The notes under the pieces were generated by a model. It made no database searches. It saw only the letters and a list, made by a program, of their open reading frames with translations, and had not been told where the DNA came from. Both the position numbers and the translations under genes were made by a program. Positions 14,872-19,460 of a DNA stretch of 19,460 bases are shown piece after piece (position 1 is the stretch's first letter; every line of letters begins with the position of its first letter). Source of the stretch: Rhodobacteraceae bacterium UBA996. GTDB taxonomy: Bacteria > Pseudomonadota > Alphaproteobacteria > Rhodobacterales > Rhodobacteraceae. Where the stretch lies: positions 1,732 through 21,191 of the forward strand of contig DBBA01000261.1 of NCBI GenBank assembly GCA_002291955.1, given 5' to 3'.

Positions 14872-17148
14872 TCAGCGGTAGTGATCGACCGGCGTGCCCG
14901 CGATGGCCGACATGTTCAGGAGCCCCCGCGCGGTGATCGAGGGCGTCACCACATGGGCGCGGTTGCCCATCCCCATCAGGATCGGCCCGACTTCCAGCCC
15001 GCGCGCCTTCATCTTCAGGATGTTGCGCACGCCCGACGCGGCGTCGGAGTTGGCGAAGATCAGCACGTTCGCAGGCCCTTCGAAGCGGGCGGCGGGGAAG
15101 ATGCGGGCGCGAATCTCGGGGTCGAGGGCGCTGTCGATGTGCATCTCGCCTTCATAGGCGAAGTCCACCCCGCGCGCGTCGAGGATCTCCATCGCTGCGC
15201 GCATCTTGATCCCCGACGGGATGTCGAGGTTGCCGAACTGGCTATGCGAGCACAGCGCGACCTTGGGGACAAGGCCGAAGCGGCGGACGTGGCGTGCGGC
15301 GCCGATGGCGGCGATGGCCACTTCCTCGGGCGTGGGGTCGGGGTGGACCTGCGTATCGGCGATGAACAGGGGGCCGTCGTCGAGGATCATCAGGGACAGC
15401 GCGCCCACGGGGCGAAGTCCATCGCGGCCAAGGATTTGCGTGACGTAGCTCAGGTGCCACAGGAACTGCCCGAAGGTCCCGCAGATCAGGCTGTCCGCCT
15501 CGCCCCGGTGCACCATGATCGCGCCGATGGCGGTGGTGTTCGTGCGCATCACCGCCCGCGCGATGTCGGGCGTCACGCCACGCCGCGCCATAAGGTCCGC
15601 ATAGGTCGTCCAGTAGTCGCGGTAGCGGGGGTCGTTTTCCGGGTTCACCAGGTCGAAGTCGCGACCCGGACGGATCGGCAGACCCGCGCGTTCGCAGCGG
15701 TGTTCCACCACCTCGGGACGGCCGATCAGGATGGGCTTGTCGGTCGTCTCCTCCAGCATGGCCGCCGCGGCGCGCAGCACGCGTTCATCCTCGCCCTCGG
15801 CAAAGACGATGCGGCGGTCGGCGAGTTTCGAGGCTTCGAACACCGGGCGCATCAGGAGTGCGGACCGGAACACCGATCCGTCCAATTGCCGCTTGTAGGC
15901 ATCGAGGTCGGCGATGGGCCGCGTCGCCACGCCGGTTTCCATTGCGGCGCGGGCGACGGCGGGGGCGACGACGCCCATCAGGCGGGGATCGAAGGGTTTG
16001 GGGATGAGGTAGTCGGCGCCGAAGGTCATCGCCTCGCCCTGATAGGCGGCGGCGGCCTCGGCGCTGGTGGTGGCGCGGGCCAGCGCCGCGATCCCGTCGA
16101 TGCAGGCGAGTTTCATCGCGTCGTTGATCTGCGTGGCGCCCACGTCGAGCGCGCCGCGGAAGATGAACGGGAAGCAGAGCACGTTGTTGACCTGGTTCGG
16201 GAAATCCGACCGGCCGGTGGCGATGATGGCATCGGGCACCGCCGCGCGGGCGGCGGCGGGGTCGATCTCCGGCGTGGGGTTGGCGAGCGCGAAGACGATG
16301 GGCCGGGGCGCCATGGCGCGGACCATGTCGGGGGTCAGGACACCGGGGCCGGACAGGCCGAGGAACAGGTCCGCGCCGCCGATCACCTCGGCCAGCATCC
16401 GCGGGCCGCCCGGTTGCGCGAACGCGGCCTTCTGGGGCGTCATGTCGGCCTCGCGCCCCTGGTGCACGAGACCGTGCAGGTCGCAGAGCCAGATGTTCTG
16501 CCGCTGCACGCCCAGCGTCACGAGCATTTCCAGACAGGCGATGCCCGCCGCGCCCCCGCCGGTGGACACGACCTTGATCTGGTCCCAGGCCTTGCCCGCC
16601 ACATGCAGCGCGTTCGTGGCGGCCGCCCCCACCACGATGGCGGTGCCATGCTGGTCGTCGTGAAAGACCGGGATGCCCATGCGTTCCCGGCACAGGCGTT
16701 CCACGGTGAAGCAGTCGGGTGCCTTGATGTCTTCGAGGTTGATCGCGCCAAAGGTCGGCTCCAGCGCGCAGACGATGGCGGCCAGCTTCTCGGGGTCGGG
16801 TTCGTTCAGCTCGATGTCGAAGCAGTCGATGTTGGCGAACTTCTTGAAGAGGACCGCCTTTCCCTCCATCACGGGCTTCGAGGCCAGCGCGCCGATGTTG
16901 CCAAGGCCCAGCACCGCCGTGCCGTTCGACACCACCGCGACAAGGTTGCCGCGGGTGGTGTAGCGGGCGGCGTCGGCGGGGTCGGCCTTGATGGCAAGGC
17001 AGGCCTCGGCCACGCCGGGGCTGTAGGCGCGGGCCAGGTCGCGGCCGTTCGCCAGCGGCTTCGTCGCGCGGATTTCCAGTTTTCCGGGGCGCGGATGCTC
17101 GTGATAGGCCAGTGCCTGCTCGCGCAGGCTGTCGGTCGGTTCGATCAT
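14872..17148 (-). CDS. maeB: NADP-dependent malic enzyme, MaeB type with phosphotransacetylase domain
   Basis: Oxidative decarboxylation of malate to pyruvate with NADPH formation, a link between the TCA cycle and gluconeogenesis or acetyl-CoA supply. The 758 residues match the two-domain MaeB length. The malic domain covers about 1-430: AYSPGVAE with Y42, MEGKAVLFKKF with K97, LEDI (138-141), FHDDQHGTA with D164/D165, and dinucleotide-binding GGGAAG at 197-202. The C-terminal phosphotransacetylase-like domain (about 440-758; RIVFAEGEDERVLRAA, then SGIKMRAA) is usually catalytically inactive and allosteric in MaeB. The start at 17148 has GGGGAG five bases upstream; the frame extends 41 codons further without family sequence. 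NADP preference is inferred from the MaeB type, not from specific residues. Confidence 0.96.
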   Translation of the reverse strand: MIEPTDSLREQALAYHEHPRPGKLEIRATKPLANGRDLARAYSPGVAEACLAIKADPADAARYTTRGNLVAVVSNGTAVLGLGNIGALASKPVMEGKAVLFKKFANIDCFDIELNEPDPEKLAAIVCALEPTFGAINLEDIKAPDCFTVERLCRERMGIPVFHDDQHGTAIVVGAAATNALHVAGKAWDQIKVVSTGGGAAGIACLEMLVTLGVQRQNIWLCDLHGLVHQGREADMTPQKAAFAQPGGPRMLAEVIGGADLFLGLSGPGVLTPDMVRAMAPRPIVFALANPTPEIDPAAARAAVPDAIIATGRSDFPNQVNNVLCFPFIFRGALDVGATQINDAMKLACIDGIAALARATTSAEAAAAYQGEAMTFGADYLIPKPFDPRLMGVVAPAVARAAMETGVATRPIADLDAYKRQLDGSVFRSALLMRPVFEASKLADRRIVFAEGEDERVLRAAAAMLEETTDKPILIGRPEVVEHRCERAGLPIRPGRDFDLVNPENDPRYRDYWTTYADLMARRGVTPDIARAVMRTNTTAIGAIMVHRGEADSLICGTFGQFLWHLSYVTQILGRDGLRPVGALSLMILDDGPLFIADTQVHPDPTPEEVAIAAIGAARHVRRFGLVPKVALCSHSQFGNLDIPSGIKMRAAMEILDARGVDFAYEGEMHIDSALDPEIRARIFPAARFEGPANVLIFANSDAASGVRNILKMKARGLEVGPILMGMGNRAHVVTPSITARGLLNMSAIAGTPVDHYR

Positions 17149-17234
17149 CGCGGCTCCCCCAGGGTTCCCGTTTTGCGGGGGTTTACACTGCCCCTCGCCC
17201 GGAAAGAATAGCGCGCGGAAACGGGGGGCTTTCC

Positions 17235-18317
17235 ATGCAGAACATCCGGGCCGAGGTCTGCCTGACCACAACCGCGCTCGCGGCGGACATCGGGTTCTTC
17301 GGCAAGCGTCTGGGCATGCGTCTGGAACGCATCTGGCCCGCCGACGACCCGCGCGAGGCGGTGGTGGCGGGCCACGGGCTGCGGCTGCGGCTGCAGGCGG
17401 GGGACGCCCCGGCGGGCGAGGTGCGCGTTCTGGCCGACGATCCGGTGCTGATCGCCAGGGGCGAGACGGCGCTGGTGTCGCCCGGCGGCATCCGCGTCGG
17501 GATCGAACCGCTCGACCCGCCCGTGGTGCAGCCGCCGACCGAGCATGCCTTTGTCGTGCGAAGGCTGGCCGATGGCGCGCCTTGGGTCGTGGGCCGCGCG
17601 GGGATGGAGTATCGCGATCTTGTCCCCGGGCGGCTGGGCGGCGCGATGATCGCCAGCCACATCCGCATCCCCACCGGCGGGCCAGTGCCCGACATGGTGC
17701 ATTTCCACAAGGTGGGGTTCCAGCTGATCTTCTGCGTCCGCGGCTGGGTCGATGTGGTGTACGAGGATCAGGGTGGCCCGCGCCGTCTGCACGCGGGGGA
17801 CTGCTTCATCCAGCCGCCCGAGATCCGGCACCGGGTGCTGCATGCGTCCGACGGGATCGAGGTGATCGAGATCGGCGTTCCGGCCGAGCATCTGACGGTG
17901 ATCGACCACGACCTTGCGCTGCCGACGCCCGAGGTGCGCCCCGACCGGGAATGGGCCGGGCAGCGGTTCGTGCACGATGTGGGCGGGCCGGGGGTGTGGC
18001 AGCCCTTCCGGGTGCCGGGCTTCGTCGCCCGCGACACCGGCATCAATGCGGCGACGCAAGGGGTCGCATCCGTGCAGGTGGTTCGAAAGGATCAAGGCGA
18101 CGTGCCGATGACGCGGCACGATGCGGACATATTGTTCGGATATGTCATGGCCGGATCGGCGATCCTGCAGGGCGACGGGCAGCCGGACCACCCGTTGTCG
18201 CAGGGCGATGCGGTGGTCATTCCGCCCGGACTTGCCACGCGGCTGACCGGGGCCGATGCGGGCTTCAAACTGCTCGAAGTGGCGCTTCCCGGCAGGTTCG
18301 CCACGCACCCGGTCTGA
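17235..18317 (+). CDS. VOC-like plus double-cupin protein
   Basis: 360 residues. The N-terminus (about 4-95; EVCLTTTALAADIGFFGKRL, then GMRLERIWP) reads like one glyoxalase/VOC module. Two cupin domains follow (about 135-215 and 278-350). In cupin 1, H156 and H158 (HFH) and H199 (PPEIRHRV) stand where metal ligands belong, but the glutamate position is glutamine Q163 (GFQLIFCVRG). Cupin 2 (TRHDADILFGYVMAG; GDAVVIPPG) keeps the fold pattern with fewer ligand-like residues. The reaction is unknown; isomerase, dioxygenase and sugar-binding roles are all possible for bicupins. A run of six G lies before the ATG. It is divergent from maeB over 86 bp, and its stop is three bases from the convergent DUF983 gene. 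Confidence 0.83.
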   Translation: MQNIRAEVCLTTTALAADIGFFGKRLGMRLERIWPADDPREAVVAGHGLRLRLQAGDAPAGEVRVLADDPVLIARGETALVSPGGIRVGIEPLDPPVVQPPTEHAFVVRRLADGAPWVVGRAGMEYRDLVPGRLGGAMIASHIRIPTGGPVPDMVHFHKVGFQLIFCVRGWVDVVYEDQGGPRRLHAGDCFIQPPEIRHRVLHASDGIEVIEIGVPAEHLTVIDHDLALPTPEVRPDREWAGQRFVHDVGGPGVWQPFRVPGFVARDTGINAATQGVASVQVVRKDQGDVPMTRHDADILFGYVMAGSAILQGDGQPDHPLSQGDAVVIPPGLATRLTGADAGFKLLEVALPGRFATHPV

Positions 18318-18320
18318 GGC

Positions 18321-18740
18321 CTACCCGATGCCCGGGTCGTCCACGCCGAACCCGTGCAGCCGCTTGGCCCACTGGTAGGCGACCATGCCCCCCTTCAGCC
18401 GCGGCAGCAGGTACAGCGACAGACCCACGCAGCCGACCGCAAAGACGGTGAACAGCACCAGGGGGTCGGGGCGGAAGGTCGTGAAGAACCACAGCAGCAG
18501 GGGCGCCATCAGGTGCCCGACCAGCAGGATCGTCAGGTAGGCGGGCCCGTCATCGGCACGGTGGTGGTGCAGCGCCTCGCCGCAGGCGGGACAGCTTTGC
18601 CGCACGTCCAGATAGCCGCGCATCATCGCGCCCGCGCCGCAGGCCGGGCAGCGGCGCTGCCAGCCGCGCAGGAGCGCGGGCTTCAGCGCCCGCGGGCTGT
18701 CGGGGTGACCGGCCGGGTCAGGAGCAAGAGCGTCAGCCAT
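18321..18740 (-). CDS. DUF983 family zinc-ribbon membrane protein
   Basis: 139-residue inner-membrane protein. Two CxxC pairs (C31/C34 in RCPACG and C50/C53 in SCPACG) form a probable zinc ribbon in the cytoplasm. Two hydrophobic helices follow (about 68-89 and 94-115), ending in the family's positively charged tail (PRLKGGMVAYQWAKRLHG). DUF983 is common next to cytochrome oxidase or nudix genes in alphaproteobacteria, but no such partner is here. The ATG at 18740 is chosen because the upstream extension to 18809 is arginine/glycine-rich and not family-like; the ribosome site is weak (GGGA). Function unknown. Confidence 0.88.
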   Translation of the reverse strand: MADALAPDPAGHPDSPRALKPALLRGWQRRCPACGAGAMMRGYLDVRQSCPACGEALHHHRADDGPAYLTILLVGHLMAPLLLWFFTTFRPDPLVLFTVFAVGCVGLSLYLLPRLKGGMVAYQWAKRLHGFGVDDPGIG

Positions 18741-18919
18741 CGCGGGATCCCGTGGGCGCGGCACGGCCGCGCGGCGACCTGCCTTAGCGCACCCGGGTCC
18801 GCCTTGCACCCCGCGGCGACGGCTCCGCGCCGCAATGTCGCGCCGCAGGCCCCTGCGGGACGGGCCGCGCGCATCCCCGCGACGGAAACCGGCGTGCGGG
18901 GCGTGGAACGATCATCAGG

Positions 18920-18935
18920 CAGGCAATGGTGCCTG
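18920..18935. promoter_or_regulatory. Inverted repeat CAGGCA-N4-TGCCTG in the EF-hand gene leader
   Basis: Perfect 6-bp arms with a 4-nt centre, 23 bases before the ATG and ten before the AGGAG ribosome site. It could be an operator or a leader hairpin. The rest of the 218-bp divergent gap from the DUF983 gene shows no gene. Confidence 0.3.
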
Positions 18936-18958
18936 TTCTACGCCCAGGAGACACCGAC

Positions 18959-19460
18959 ATGACCACTCGCTTTCGCCCCGTCGCCACGCTGACCGCTGTC
19001 GCCGTGGTGCTGGCCGCAGCCCTTCCCGTGGGGATCGCGGTCGGGCAGGATGCCACCCCGCCGGCCCCGCCCGCGACCGAGGACGCCGCCCCGGGCCGGA
19101 TGCCGGTGTTCGAGGACATGGACACCGACGGTGACGGCACCATCACCGCCGAGGAGCGCGCCGCGCGGGCCGCCGCCCGCTTCGCCGCTGCGGATGCCGA
19201 CGGCAACGGCACCCTGTCGGCCGAGGAACTGGTCGCGGCGATGACCGCCGCAGAGGCCGAACGTCAGGCGCGCAGGGCCGCCCGGATGGTCGAGCGGCTG
19301 GACACCGACGGCGATGGCGCGGTCAGCGCGGCCGAGTTTGCCGCCGGCCCGTCCGAGCGGATGTTCGCGCGTCTGGATGCCGACAACGACGGCACCCTGT
19401 CGGCCGAGGAATGGGAAGCCGGGCGTGAGATGATGGCCGAGATGCGCGACGGGCGTGGCG
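18959..19460 (+). CDS. Exported EF-hand calcium-binding protein (3' truncated by window end)
   Basis: 167 codons are present and the frame is open at the window edge, so the C-terminus is missing. Residues 1 to about 29 form a signal peptide (TTRFR, then TLTAVAVVLAAALPVGIAVG), predicting periplasmic location. Four canonical EF-hand loops follow: DTDGDGTITAEE (55-66), DADGNGTLSAEE (79-90), DTDGDGAVSAAE (115-126) and DADNDGTLSAEE (140-151), each with acidic residues at positions 1, 3, 5 and 12 (asparagine at position 5 of the second). They are separated by alanine- and arginine-rich helices. Loops 1/3 and 2/4 are most alike, pointing to duplication of an EF-hand pair. AGGAG lies eight bases before the ATG. 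Likely role is calcium binding or buffering; no enzyme domain is seen. Confidence 0.92.
   Translation, partial: MTTRFRPVATLTAVAVVLAAALPVGIAVGQDATPPAPPATEDAAPGRMPVFEDMDTDGDGTITAEERAARAAARFAAADADGNGTLSAEELVAAMTAAEAERQARRAARMVERLDTDGDGAVSAAEFAAGPSERMFARLDADNDGTLSAEEWEAGREMMAEMRDGRG

Noticed and set aside
14632..17211. 859-codon open frame on the plus strand
   Set aside because: It is antisense to maeB and rnpB. The translation is rich in H, R, G and Q with no family motif, as expected for a mirror frame of a high-GC gene.

Overview
The window is high-GC chromosomal DNA. It looks like an alphaproteobacterium of the Rhodobacterales (Paracoccaceae/Roseobacter type). The evidence is protein style (DUF1127 next to a LysR regulator, DUF983, a 55-residue L33, a Bax inhibitor-1 protein with an alphaproteobacterial N-terminus), an agl-type alpha-glucoside cassette in the order known from rhizobia, an A-type RNase P RNA, and two copies of an intergenic GC-hairpin plus 'aggatgaa' element that I recall from this order. 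Family names come from recognising sequence motifs; no database search was run.

Layout. 1-3432 (+): 3' end of an alpha-glucoside uptake and hydrolysis operon (inner-membrane permease aglG, cut by the window edge; alpha-glucosidase aglA; transport ATPase aglK), closed by a hairpin. 3582-4736 (-): a seven-helix Bax inhibitor-1 protein with a strong terminator, then a DUF1127 protein. 4866-5813 (+): a LysR regulator divergent from DUF1127, whose 3' end overlaps by 98 nt the convergent quinone-oxidoreductase-like gene (5716-6681, -). 6980-8338 (+): an XRE regulator with palindromes in its leader, then an inositol-monophosphatase family enzyme, probably histidinol-phosphatase. 8500-10919 (+): a zinc alcohol dehydrogenase and an enolase-superfamily enzyme, separated by the second copy of the hairpin element. 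10924-12154: a small tail-anchored unknown (-) and an alpha/beta hydrolase (+).

12184-17148 is a run of minus-strand genes. Read in transcription order they are malic enzyme (maeB, malic plus phosphotransacetylase domains), RNase P RNA (rnpB), a DUF533/TerB-like protein, ribosomal protein L33 (rpmG), a GNAT acetyltransferase and a doubtful small ORF. Two genes sit on the other side: a VOC-like/double-cupin protein (17235-18317, +) and a DUF983 zinc-ribbon membrane protein (-). The window ends inside an exported four-EF-hand protein.

Only the agl genes form a clear pathway: maltose/sucrose/trehalose-type sugars are imported by the ABC transporter and cleaved in the cytoplasm by AglA. The rest is mostly housekeeping or loosely linked metabolism. 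I see no phage, transposase, CRISPR, toxin-antitoxin or defence genes, and no convincing new multi-gene system. The best leads are at fine scale: a tandemly duplicated palindrome carrying a perfect -35 hexamer before rpmG, active-site substitutions in the enolase-superfamily and Bax inhibitor-1 proteins, the shared hairpin element, and palindromes in regulator leaders.
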